A stretch of DNA of 15,369 bases, from positions 1 through 15,369 of the forward strand of contig DNFG01000091.1 of NCBI GenBank assembly GCA_003487005.1, read 5' to 3'. A program made the position numbers and the translations under genes. This stretch comes from Bryobacterales bacterium (lineage in GTDB: Bacteria > Acidobacteriota > Terriglobia > Bryobacterales > Bryobacteraceae). Positions 1-6,825 of this stretch are shown in pieces (within the stretch, counting starts at the first letter, position 1; every line of letters begins with the position of its first letter). The notes beneath the pieces were generated by a model. It did no database searches and was not told the origin of the DNA. It worked only from the letters and a program-made list of their open reading frames with translations.

Positions 1-1043
1 GGGTATTTGAGGTCCATGCCCTGGGCGGTCGTGGCTTCCGGGCTCCGAATCTGAACGATCTGGGCGCGCTGGGGCTGAACGACCTGGGGTATGAGATTCC
101 GGCGTCTGAGGCGCCCGGTGCGCTGCTGGGGAACAACGCGGCGGAGAACGCGATCCCGACAGGAAAGAGCGTGGAGTCGCTGCGGGCCGAGAGCCTGTGG
201 AACGCCGAACTGGGCGTGGCCGCCCGGACCCGGAGGGTGTATGCGCGGGTCCATGGATTCCACGCCGACCTGATCGACCCGATCGTTCGCCGGACGCTGC
301 TGTTCCCGTTGAACGGGCTGCCCGCGTCGCTGGCCGGGCTGGCGGTGACGCCAAATCAGCCGACGGCCGCGCAGCAGGCGCAGGGGGTGACGACCGTGGC
401 CACGGCGTTCGATCCCCGCGGGGTGAAGGCGTTTGTGAACGATGGGCAGTCGAAGTATTACGGGCTGGAATCGCTGTTGCGCTTTGAGCCGGTCCGCGCG
501 TGGCGGTTCGAGGGCGGGTATTCCTTCATCGCAGGGCGGGATCTGTATCCGAACCGGCCGATGCGCCGGCTGCCGCCGCAGTCGGGATTTGCTTCCGTGC
601 GCTGGTTGGGTCACGGACGGCTGCCATGGCTCGAACTACGCGCCGACGCGGCGGGCCCGCAGAACCGTTTGAGCGGCGGCGACCGGGATGACGAACGGAT
701 CGGCGCCGGCCGCAGTCTGAATGACATCGGGGCGTTCTTCGGTGGTTCCCGCGTGGCTCCGTATCTCGACGGCGCCGGCCGTTTCACGCCGACGGGGGAG
801 ACGCTCGCCCAGATCCAGGCGCGGGTGTTGCCCGGTGTCACCGTGGCGAATCAGAGGATTGCGCTCTATTCTTCGACGGCGGGTTGGGTCAGTCTCAGTT
901 TTCGGGGAGGCTTGCCGCTGACGGAGCAGTTGAGCCTGCAATTTGCGCTGGACAACCTCGCAGATCGCAACTTCCGCGTTCACGGCTCGGGTATTGACGC
1001 TCCGGGCTTCAACGCCTGGGCGGCGTTGCGCTGGCAGTTCTAG
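1..1043 (+). CDS. TonB-dependent receptor, C-terminal part (5' truncated by window edge)
   Basis: The reading frame is open from base 3 to the TAG at 1041-1043, giving about 346 visible residues. It begins inside a barrel segment reading GRGFRAPNLNDLG, the common 'GFRAPN' motif of TonB-dependent outer-membrane receptors. It ends in WQF, with the terminal aromatic residue expected for BAM-inserted beta-barrels. Alternating hydrophobic/polar stretches and loop-like Gly/Asn/Asp-rich segments continue to the end, for example the region RVHGFHADLIDPIVRR and the closing strands around NLADRNFRVHGSG. The plug domain and signal peptide must lie upstream of the window. The likely role is energy-dependent import of a siderophore, cofactor or oligomer, but the substrate cannot be read from this part. 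The gene converges on rsmB, and the two TAG stops share the palindrome CTAG at 1040-1043. Family assignment is firm; ligand unknown. Confidence 0.9.
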   Translation, partial: VFEVHALGGRGFRAPNLNDLGALGLNDLGYEIPASEAPGALLGNNAAENAIPTGKSVESLRAESLWNAELGVAARTRRVYARVHGFHADLIDPIVRRTLLFPLNGLPASLAGLAVTPNQPTAAQQAQGVTTVATAFDPRGVKAFVNDGQSKYYGLESLLRFEPVRAWRFEGGYSFIAGRDLYPNRPMRRLPPQSGFASVRWLGHGRLPWLELRADAAGPQNRLSGGDRDDERIGAGRSLNDIGAFFGGSRVAPYLDGAGRFTPTGETLAQIQARVLPGVTVANQRIALYSSTAGWVSLSFRGGLPLTEQLSLQFALDNLADRNFRVHGSGIDAPGFNAWAALRWQF

Positions 1044-2191
1044 TTGCGAACGACCGCGGCGTGGAAGCCGTCGCCGGGATCACGCCCGGGCAGTCGCAGG
1101 AGTGACTGTTCAACCCGGCCGGAGGCCTCGGCGGCGAGAACCTCCGTGTTTTCTTCTGGTTCGAGGGAGCAGGTGGCGTAGACTAGCAGGCCGCCAGGTT
1201 TGAGGCAGGCGAGGGCGTGGCGCAGGATGGCACGCTGGCGGGCGGCGTGGCGGCCCAGATCCTCGGGCAGGAGCCGCCACTTGATCTCCGGGTGACGGGC
1301 GAGTGTACCCGTGCCGGAACAGGGGGCGTCAACCAGGATCCGGTCGAAGACGGGTCCGAAGGGCAGCGGTTGGGCGGCATTGAGTTGGACGCGCGCGGCG
1401 GTGCCGGGTTCGAGCAGGAGGCGGCGGAGGCGGCGGGGGCTGGCATCGCAGGCGACGGCAAAGAGGCCGGGGGTCTCGAGTGCGACGGCGGTCTTGTTGC
1501 CTGGGGCGGCGCAGAGGTCGAGGAATCTGTGGCCGGGGCGGAGGTCGAGAAGAGGGACGATCGCCTGGGCGCCGATGTCCATGATGCGCAGGCCGGGCGG
1601 CGGTCCGGAGGCGGCCAGAAAACAGCCGGGGAGGCCGGTGGGTTCGAGGCCGGGCGGAGGTTCGAGTGCGGGGGGGACGCGGACATAGCAGGGCGGAGTC
1701 TGAAGGGCGGCTTCGGCGGCGGCCTGGGCGGATTCGCGGCCAAACTGGCGCTGCCAGCGGGAGAGCAGCCACGCGGGCAGGCAGGCGTCGAGTTCGTCCG
1801 AAGGCCAGGTGGCGGGCAATGGGGGCAGACGGCGCAGGATGGCGTTGGCGAAACCCGCGGCGGAGCGCTTCCCGGCCTGTTTGACCAGTTCGACCGACTC
1901 GCTCACGGCGGCATGGGGAGGGATCCGGTCGAGGAATCGGAGTTGGTAGGCACCCAACTCAAGGGCGAGCCGGACCGGCGGATCGAGCGTTCCGGCGGGG
2001 CGGGCGGCGCGCTGGTCGAGGAGAAAATGCAGTTGGGGGCGGCGGCGCAAAACGCCGAGGACGAGTTCGGTAGCAAGGCCCGCGTCGCGGGGATCGAGGG
2101 CTGCGGTCCGTTCGGGCAGCAGGGTGGACGTCAATCCGCCGGCCTCCACTGCCAACAGAATTTCGAAGGCGGCGCGGCGGGAGGGACTCAC
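1040..2191 (-). CDS. rsmB: 16S rRNA (cytosine-C5)-methyltransferase RsmB
   Basis: 383 residues from a GTG start. Residues 1-125 form the NusB-like RNA-binding domain seen in RsmB (opening SRRAAFEILLAVEAGG). Residues about 200-383 are a Rossmann-type SAM methyltransferase: motif I is LDLCAAPGNKT at 224-234, motif IV is VDAPCSGTG at 287-295, and motif VI is YATCSLEPEEN at 338-348. Cys291 and Cys341 match the paired catalytic cysteines of RNA m5C methyltransferases (NOL1/NOP2/Sun family). By homology it methylates C967 (E. coli numbering) of 16S rRNA in the cytoplasm. Motif I has Asn where Gly is usual (APGNKT), a minor variation. At 383 residues it is slightly shorter than the roughly 430 of E. 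coli RsmB. The GTG at 2191 is chosen because homology starts right there. There is no good Shine-Dalgarno, and a TATTAT box lies only 7-12 bases upstream. Divergent from ttcA. Confidence 0.93.
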   Translation of the reverse strand: MSPSRRAAFEILLAVEAGGLTSTLLPERTAALDPRDAGLATELVLGVLRRRPQLHFLLDQRAARPAGTLDPPVRLALELGAYQLRFLDRIPPHAAVSESVELVKQAGKRSAAGFANAILRRLPPLPATWPSDELDACLPAWLLSRWQRQFGRESAQAAAEAALQTPPCYVRVPPALEPPPGLEPTGLPGCFLAASGPPPGLRIMDIGAQAIVPLLDLRPGHRFLDLCAAPGNKTAVALETPGLFAVACDASPRRLRRLLLEPGTAARVQLNAAQPLPFGPVFDRILVDAPCSGTGTLARHPEIKWRLLPEDLGRHAARQRAILRHALACLKPGGLLVYATCSLEPEENTEVLAAEASGRVEQSLLRLPGRDPGDGFHAAVVRN

Positions 2192-2212
2192 GACTCTTAT
2201 AATAGGGGTTTG
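2189..2212. promoter_or_regulatory. Shared divergent -10 element between rsmB and ttcA
   Basis: The 18 bases between the GTG of rsmB (2191, minus strand) and the proposed TTG of ttcA (2210, plus strand) contain a perfect TATAAT at 2198-2203 on the plus strand. On the minus strand the same bases give TATTAT at 2204-2199. With a usual 6-7 base discriminator, each box would start transcription at or within a base of the respective start codon. No convincing -35 box is visible on either side. The boxes are seen directly; promoter activity and leaderless initiation are inferred. Confidence 0.6.
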
Positions 2213-3016
2213 GATCTTCAGAAGACCATTCTGCGCAAAGTGGGCGAGGCGATCGGCCGGTTCAACATGATCCGGGACGGGGACCGCGTCGCGGTGGGCT
2301 TTTCCGGGGGCAAGGATTCATTCACCCTGCTCGAGGCGCTGCTGCTGCTGCGGGACCGGGCGCCAATTGACTTCACCGTCTGTGCGTTCACCATCGAACA
2401 GGGCAAGTTTCTGAAGCCCGTCGCGCCCTTCGGAGAGTATCTGAAGGAGCGTGGTGTCGATTGGACCTACCGGGTGGATGATCCGTCGCTGCGGCTGCTG
2501 AGTGAGAAGCCGGACCATGGCTGCGACCTGTGCAGCCGGTTCCGGCGCCGCGCCGTGTATGAAGTGGCGCGCGATCTGGGCGCGAATGTGGTCGCCTTCG
2601 GCCACACCGCGGACGATTTCTGCGAAGCGTTTCTGCGCAACGCCATGTTCACGGGCAAGTTGAGCGCGTTGCCTCCGGTCACCCATTCGCGCAAGAAAGA
2701 GTTCCGGCTCATCCGGCCGCTGGTCTACGTGACGGAGGACCTCACGCGCGCCTACGCCGGCCAGACCGCCGCGCCGGTGATCCCCTGCGGATGCTCGCTG
2801 AAGACCGGGACCGTGCGCAAGTCGCTGCGGGGCATGTTCGAGGAACTCGAACAGGACTATCCGTTTTTGAAGCAGACCTTGCTGACCGCGATGGGCAACC
2901 TGGAAACCAGCCGTCTTCTCGATTTGCGCTATCTGGATGTTGAACAGACGGAGGCCGATCGGAAGGTGGGTGTGGCGTTCCCAATGCTGGAGGAGGAAGC
3001 GTTTATCGACGGATAA
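2210..3016 (+). CDS. ttcA: TtcA-like tRNA 2-thiocytidine synthetase (PP-loop ATPase)
   Basis: 268 residues if translation starts at TTG 2210. The PP-loop SGGKDS sits at about 32-37, preceded by FNMIRDGDRVAVGF, close to the TtcA N-terminus. CDLCSRFRRRAVY at 105-117 carries the CxxC pair, and AFGHTADD at 129-136 matches the TtcA 'GHHRDD' region. A further IPCGCS at 191-196 supplies the third cysteine position. TtcA enzymes adenylate cytidine 32 of tRNA and insert sulfur using a [4Fe-4S] cluster held by three cysteines. Here Cys105, Cys108 and Cys193 or Cys195 would do this. The start is uncertain: the frame stays open far upstream, antisense to rsmB, but TtcA homology begins only about here, and no ATG or GTG lies between 2191 and the internal ATG that encodes the Met of FNM. 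Two cysteines in PCGCS, rather than the PCxLC form of E. coli, make a related TtcA-family thiolase the alternative. Confidence 0.85.
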   Translation: MDLQKTILRKVGEAIGRFNMIRDGDRVAVGFSGGKDSFTLLEALLLLRDRAPIDFTVCAFTIEQGKFLKPVAPFGEYLKERGVDWTYRVDDPSLRLLSEKPDHGCDLCSRFRRRAVYEVARDLGANVVAFGHTADDFCEAFLRNAMFTGKLSALPPVTHSRKKEFRLIRPLVYVTEDLTRAYAGQTAAPVIPCGCSLKTGTVRKSLRGMFEELEQDYPFLKQTLLTAMGNLETSRLLDLRYLDVEQTEADRKVGVAFPMLEEEAFIDG

Positions 3017-3088
3017 CGCCAGCGAACAGGATGAGAGATACTGACCATTGGCCACGCCAGGCCGCAGCCGGGGACAACTGAACCGACC

Positions 3089-3703
3089 ATGAGATTCCTT
3101 CCGCGCGAAGTCAAATTCTTCGAGTACTTCCTCGAACAGGCGAAGATCATCGTCAAATCGGCCCAGTTGCTGCACAGCAGCGCGATCGAGGGCCCGGAGT
3201 CGCTCCGTCATGCGGCTCAGGAGATCACACGTCTGGAAACGAAGGGCGACGAGATCATCCATGAAGTCTTTACGAGGCTGAACCAGACGTTCATCACTCC
3301 GATCGACCCCGAGGACATTCACTCGCTGGGTTCCTGCCTGGATGATGTCCTCGATGCGATCGAAGAATCCGCCCACCGGATTGTGGCGTACCGGGTGGAT
3401 CCGATCCCGCCCGCGGTGGTGGATCTCTGTGGGGTCATTGAAAATTGCGCGATCGTACTCGTGAAGGCCTTCGAGGCTCTGGCGGCCGACAAACCGATGC
3501 TGGATCACTGCATCGAGATCAACCGGCTGGAGGACCATGCCGATGTCCTGGTCCGCGCGGCCATCGCCGACCTGTTCGAGAACGAGAAGGATCCCATCGC
3601 ACTTATCAAGCTGAAAGAGATTTACGAGTACCTGGAAGGCGCGACCGACAGCGCCGAAGACGTGGCGGACGCGCTCCAAAACGTGATCGTGAAGAACAGC
3701 TAG
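3089..3703 (+). CDS. DUF47 / PhoU-like phosphate transport accessory protein
   Basis: 204 residues, almost entirely helical, matching the DUF47 (PhoU_div) family in length and opening (MRFLPREVKFFEYFLEQA). Acidic and hydroxyl-rich helices such as ITRLETKGDEIIHEVFTRLNQTFITPIDPEDIH (bases about 3225-3320) are typical of the family, where Asp/Glu residues are thought to bind metal. The product is cytoplasmic and lacks membrane segments. It lies 12 bases upstream of the Pit permease gene, the standard arrangement in many bacteria, and the two very likely form an operon. The role inferred from that pairing is modulation of Pit-type phosphate (or metal-phosphate) uptake; biochemical function in the family is poorly settled. 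The ATG at 3089 has no strong Shine-Dalgarno. No Pho box could be recognised upstream. Confidence 0.88.
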   Translation: MRFLPREVKFFEYFLEQAKIIVKSAQLLHSSAIEGPESLRHAAQEITRLETKGDEIIHEVFTRLNQTFITPIDPEDIHSLGSCLDDVLDAIEESAHRIVAYRVDPIPPAVVDLCGVIENCAIVLVKAFEALAADKPMLDHCIEINRLEDHADVLVRAAIADLFENEKDPIALIKLKEIYEYLEGATDSAEDVADALQNVIVKNS

Positions 3704-3715
3704 CAGGCGAAAGCG

Positions 3716-4756
3716 ATGGACAGCGTCTTACTCCTGGTGATCGTCATCGTGACGCTCGCCCTGATCTTCGACTACATCAACGGCTTTCACGACGCGGCGA
3801 ATTCAGTGGCGACGATCGTGGCCACGCGCGTCTTGACGCCATTCCAGGCCGTGTTGTGGGCGGCGTTCTGGAACTTCGTCGCGGCGATTCCCCTGCTCTA
3901 CCTGCACGAGGCGGGCGTGGCGAAGACCGTTGGCGCGGGGATGGTCAACTTGAGCTTCGTCACCGAGATGGTGATCATGGCCGGCCTGGTGGGGGCGATC
4001 GTCTGGAACCTGTTGACCTGGTACTACGGCATTCCATCCAGTTCATCTCACGCGCTGATGGGCGGCTATGCGGGGGCGGCGATCGCCAAAGTGATCGCCA
4101 CGGTGGGTTTTGGCGCAGTGCGGGAGGCGCTGGTCTGGAAGGGCTGGATCATCACGATCAGCTTCATTTTCATTGCGCCGCTGCTCGGCCTGGCTTTGGC
4201 CTATGTTCTGATGACCATGATCCACTGGATCTTCCGCAAGAGTCCGCCCAAGAAGATGGACCACTGGTTCCGGCGGCTGCAACTGGTCAGTGCCGCGGCA
4301 TTCAGTTATTCCCACGGAGCCAACGACGCGCAGAAGACGATGGGGATCATTGCCGGCGTGCTGGTGACGGCGGGCTACATCGACGAATTCCGGGTGGATT
4401 GGTGGGTGGTGTTGTCGGCCCACGCGGCCATCGCTTTGGGTACCATGTCGGGCGGTTGGCGCATTGTGCACACCATGGGCGGCCGGCTGACGCGCCTGAA
4501 GCCGCGTGGCGGGTTCGCCGCCGAGACCGCCGGCGCCATCGCCATTCTCTTCCCCACGTTCCTCAAGATCCCGGTTTCGACTACCCACGTCATCACCGGC
4601 GCCATTGCGGGTGTCGGATCGATTCAGCGCGTGAAGGCGGTCCGTTGGGGTCTGGCCACCAATATCCTGTGGGCCTGGATTCTCACTCTGCCCTGCTCCG
4701 CGCTGGTGGGCGGGCTCACTTTCCTGCTGATTTATTGGACGACCGGCCGGGCGTAG
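3716..4756 (+). CDS. pit: Low-affinity inorganic phosphate permease, PiT family
   Basis: 346 residues, about ten hydrophobic segments, inner membrane. Both PiT repeats are present: YINGFHDAANSVAT at about 20-33, corresponding to the family's GANDVANA-type motif, and YSHGANDAQKTMG at 198-210. PiT-conserved segments GIPSSSSHALMGGY (105-118) and PVSTTHVITGAIAGVGS (286-302) also fit. The family carries phosphate, often as a neutral metal-phosphate complex, using a proton or sodium gradient. It follows the DUF47 gene by 12 bases. The last 41 bases overlap the 3' end of the convergent minus-strand membrane-protein gene. At 346 residues it is shorter than E. coli PitA (about 500) because it lacks a long central loop, as is usual for DUF47-linked Pit proteins. 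Start ATG 3716 has a weak GGCGAAAG-type upstream sequence. Confidence 0.93.
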   Translation: MDSVLLLVIVIVTLALIFDYINGFHDAANSVATIVATRVLTPFQAVLWAAFWNFVAAIPLLYLHEAGVAKTVGAGMVNLSFVTEMVIMAGLVGAIVWNLLTWYYGIPSSSSHALMGGYAGAAIAKVIATVGFGAVREALVWKGWIITISFIFIAPLLGLALAYVLMTMIHWIFRKSPPKKMDHWFRRLQLVSAAAFSYSHGANDAQKTMGIIAGVLVTAGYIDEFRVDWWVVLSAHAAIALGTMSGGWRIVHTMGGRLTRLKPRGGFAAETAGAIAILFPTFLKIPVSTTHVITGAIAGVGSIQRVKAVRWGLATNILWAWILTLPCSALVGGLTFLLIYWTTGRA

Positions 4757-5366
4757 CGGCGCTGGCCGGCAGGGGCCGTTCGGGCCGGGCGCTGAATTTG
4801 AGAAGCAGCGGCACGAGAGCGGTCAGTGTGCCGAGCAGCGTGATCGGCGGCAGTCCTCCCTGCCACTTGGCGGGGGTCAACCAGCCTTGCCAGCCCATGA
4901 AAGCGCAATGGGCGGCGGTCAGGGCCAGGGTCCAGTAGCCCGCGCGCTGCCAGCGGATCCAGCGGACATCCCCCAATTCGGTGCGCACGCCCGGCACCGT
5001 GGCGATGCCGGGCAGCGCCAGGATCACAACCGCCCCGACCCCCGCCAGCAAAGCCGCGCCGGCGGAAGCCGTCAACTGCGGTCCCGAATAGAACTTGGCG
5101 TAGTAGGCGGGCGAAAGAAGGCTGAACGACATCAGGATGTGCGCGAAGGACAGAAAGAGGCCCAGCACGCCCAGATGGCGGGCCGCGGGTTTGTTCCAGC
5201 GCAGGTAGGCCAGCGCGAGCAAGGTGACGGCGCTCCAGCTGATGGCTTTGTTCAGCACGTAGAGTGGGAGCTGGGCCCAGGGGACATCGCCAAAAACGTG
5301 ATACCGAAGGATGCTGTAACAGGAAGTCAGGGTGAGGATGAGAATCAGGGTTGCGGACGGGGTCAT
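4716..5366 (-). CDS. Ferric-reductase-like / MsrQ-like integral membrane protein
   Basis: 216 residues with about five to six membrane segments and a polar C-terminal tail. Residues 63-80 (RHLGVLGLFLSFAHILMS) resemble the RR-LG-hydrophobic-His helix of the MsrQ/YedZ and ferric-reductase-like transmembrane family. Residues 136-160 (WIRWQRAGYWTLALTAAH, then CAFMGWQ) resemble its second haem-binding helix. His76 and His153 are the best haem-ligand candidates. The position where MsrQ usually has a histidine about 13 residues before the second ligand (WQxLHRL) appears to be Gln140. The gene is translationally coupled to the upstream glycosyltransferase (ATGA overlap at 5363-5366) and its end overlaps pit by 41 bases. 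No msrP partner is in the window. A b-type cytochrome role in electron transfer is inferred; it could also be a non-haem relative. Confidence 0.6.
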   Translation of the reverse strand: MTPSATLILILTLTSCYSILRYHVFGDVPWAQLPLYVLNKAISWSAVTLLALAYLRWNKPAARHLGVLGLFLSFAHILMSFSLLSPAYYAKFYSGPQLTASAGAALLAGVGAVVILALPGIATVPGVRTELGDVRWIRWQRAGYWTLALTAAHCAFMGWQGWLTPAKWQGGLPPITLLGTLTALVPLLLKFSARPERPLPASAATPGRSSNKSAGK

Positions 5367-6784
5367 GGAGTTCGAAGGCGGTACAAAACGCAGAAAGATG
5401 TTTTGCCGATCATCTCATAGTCGCCGGCCCACGCGGAGAAGCCGCTGAGTTTGAAGAAGGCCAGGCGCGGATTGAGCGGGCCGAGGCCGTCGATGATCAC
5501 CTGAGGGCGGGGTTGGCGTCCCAATGCTGTACGATGCCGGATCGCGAGTTCGGGAAAGGTGACTGTCGAATCGGTCAGGTGGCGGTCGGCCAGAACGCCC
5601 GACAGCGGCTGCGAATCAAGAAACCTTGTGGCGGCGGGCAGTTGGGTGAAGACGAACAGTTCCGGGCGATACCCCCAGACGAGCAGCGTGTCGCCAGGCC
5701 GCTGCAACGGCGCGAGGAGAGTGGCGGCCGCGCGGGAGTCACGCTCCAGAGCCAGGTCGCGCCAGGTGGACGGCCGCACTCCCAGTGCATCCAGTGCCAG
5801 GTCGCCGTAACGCGGGGCATAGCGGACCAGCGGAACGAGCAACAGCAGCGTGGCCGCCGCCAGCGTGCGGCGCGGCAATCGCGCCAGACCACAAGCGCCA
5901 ATCACCGCCACCGCAGGCAGCAGATGAAAGAAATACCGGGGAAAGAACCGGGCGCCAAGTGCGACTCCGGCCAGCGAGATCAGCAGCCAGCCAGCCAGAC
6001 GCGCACTTTCCCGGTCGCGCCGTTGCCAGAACCAGATCGCCGCGCCGGCCGCCAGCGCGCCATGCATGCCGGCCCAGTTCAGCGTCCGGCGGAGCCCCTC
6101 GCTCCAGGGGTTGTCCACGAATGTCTCCCGCGAGTAAACACCGCCCCAGGCCCACACCTGCTCCCAGTACGGCCCCAGCGCGCCCACCGAGGCCAAACCG
6201 GCCGCCGCGAGAATCTGCACGCCCAGGCAGCCCGACAGCAACCGGTGCGCCGAGCGCCACTGCCACAATCCACAAGCCACCAGGACCAGCGCGGCCTTGC
6301 TGTTCAGCAGCAGTCCGGCGCCACACAGCAACCCCGCCGCAAACGGCCACCCGGCCGCGGCACAGCCGATGGCCGCAAGATGCAGCGGGACCAGAAGCAG
6401 ATCCGGCGTCAGGGCCATCACCGCCGAAGGCACCCCGAAATTGAGAAAAAAGGCCAGCAATGCGGCCGCCAGTGCGGCTTCGCGTTCCCCGGCCAACCGC
6501 CGGGCGGCAAACCACGCCGACGCCGCGCTCAGCGTCACGAATACCGCCCCCGCGAGACGCAGCGCCCAGCCTTCCGCCGCGCCCCAAAGCAGGTACAGCA
6601 ATGGAAACAGGGGCGGTTTGTCGAACCACAGGTCCCGGTACAGCACGCGGCCCCGTAGCATTTCGAGCGCCGCCGCGCTCGGGTAAGCTTCCTCCACCCA
6701 CAACACACCCGCGTGGCAAAGCCGCAGCAACAGCGAGACGCCGAGGATCACCGCAAACAAGACACTGGGACGGACACGATCCAT
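5363..6784 (-). CDS. GT-C fold membrane glycosyltransferase (ArnT/PMT, GT39-like)
   Basis: 473 residues, roughly ten membrane segments, inner membrane. The N-terminus has the GT-C layout: a first membrane helix (8-22), then a periplasmic loop with the acidic pair Glu31-Glu32 in LWVEEAYPSAAALEMLRG, followed by RDLWFDKPPLFPLLY at 50-64. This matches the 'DEa.Y...a..ml.G....rd....KPPl' pattern of ArnT and protein-mannosyltransferase relatives. Such enzymes move a sugar from a polyprenyl-phosphate donor onto lipid or protein outside the inner membrane. Acceptor and donor cannot be read from sequence. It is the first gene of a two-gene unit with the ferric-reductase-like gene, whose ATG overlaps this TGA stop. 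It is divergent from the pseudouridine synthase gene, with 41 bases between. The G/C strand bias of the window changes inside this gene. Confidence 0.8.
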   Translation of the reverse strand: MDRVRPSVLFAVILGVSLLLRLCHAGVLWVEEAYPSAAALEMLRGRVLYRDLWFDKPPLFPLLYLLWGAAEGWALRLAGAVFVTLSAASAWFAARRLAGEREAALAAALLAFFLNFGVPSAVMALTPDLLLVPLHLAAIGCAAAGWPFAAGLLCGAGLLLNSKAALVLVACGLWQWRSAHRLLSGCLGVQILAAAGLASVGALGPYWEQVWAWGGVYSRETFVDNPWSEGLRRTLNWAGMHGALAAGAAIWFWQRRDRESARLAGWLLISLAGVALGARFFPRYFFHLLPAVAVIGACGLARLPRRTLAAATLLLLVPLVRYAPRYGDLALDALGVRPSTWRDLALERDSRAAATLLAPLQRPGDTLLVWGYRPELFVFTQLPAATRFLDSQPLSGVLADRHLTDSTVTFPELAIRHRTALGRQPRPQVIIDGLGPLNPRLAFFKLSGFSAWAGDYEMIGKTSFCVLYRLRTP

Positions 6785-6825
6785 TCGCCCGCAAATTGTC
6801 TCACGTCCGGGTAGTCTGGGGTAGA

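Noticed and set aside
701..782. Repeated CGGCGCCGGCCG at 701 and 771
   Set aside because: Both copies lie inside the receptor coding frame and are ordinary Gly-Ala-Gly-Arg codons in a GC-rich gene.
1217..2209. Long open stretch on the plus strand upstream of and in frame with ttcA
   Set aside because: It is exactly antisense to rsmB, very rich in Gly/Ala/Glu with no recognisable domain, and TtcA homology starts only at about 2210. It is a by-product of high-GC codon use.
2318..3679. 453-codon minus-strand frame across ttcA and the DUF47 gene
   Set aside because: It spans two well-identified plus-strand genes and their gap and shows no family signature.
3445..4938. 497-codon plus-strand frame across DUF47, pit and beyond
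   Set aside because: Composition is Arg/Gly/Asp-rich and typical of an out-of-frame shadow; the PiT frame carries all conserved motifs.
5351..6658. 435-codon plus-strand frame antisense to the glycosyltransferase
   Set aside because: Rich in Gln/Arg/Pro without domains or membrane segments; the opposite strand encodes a coherent GT-C protein.
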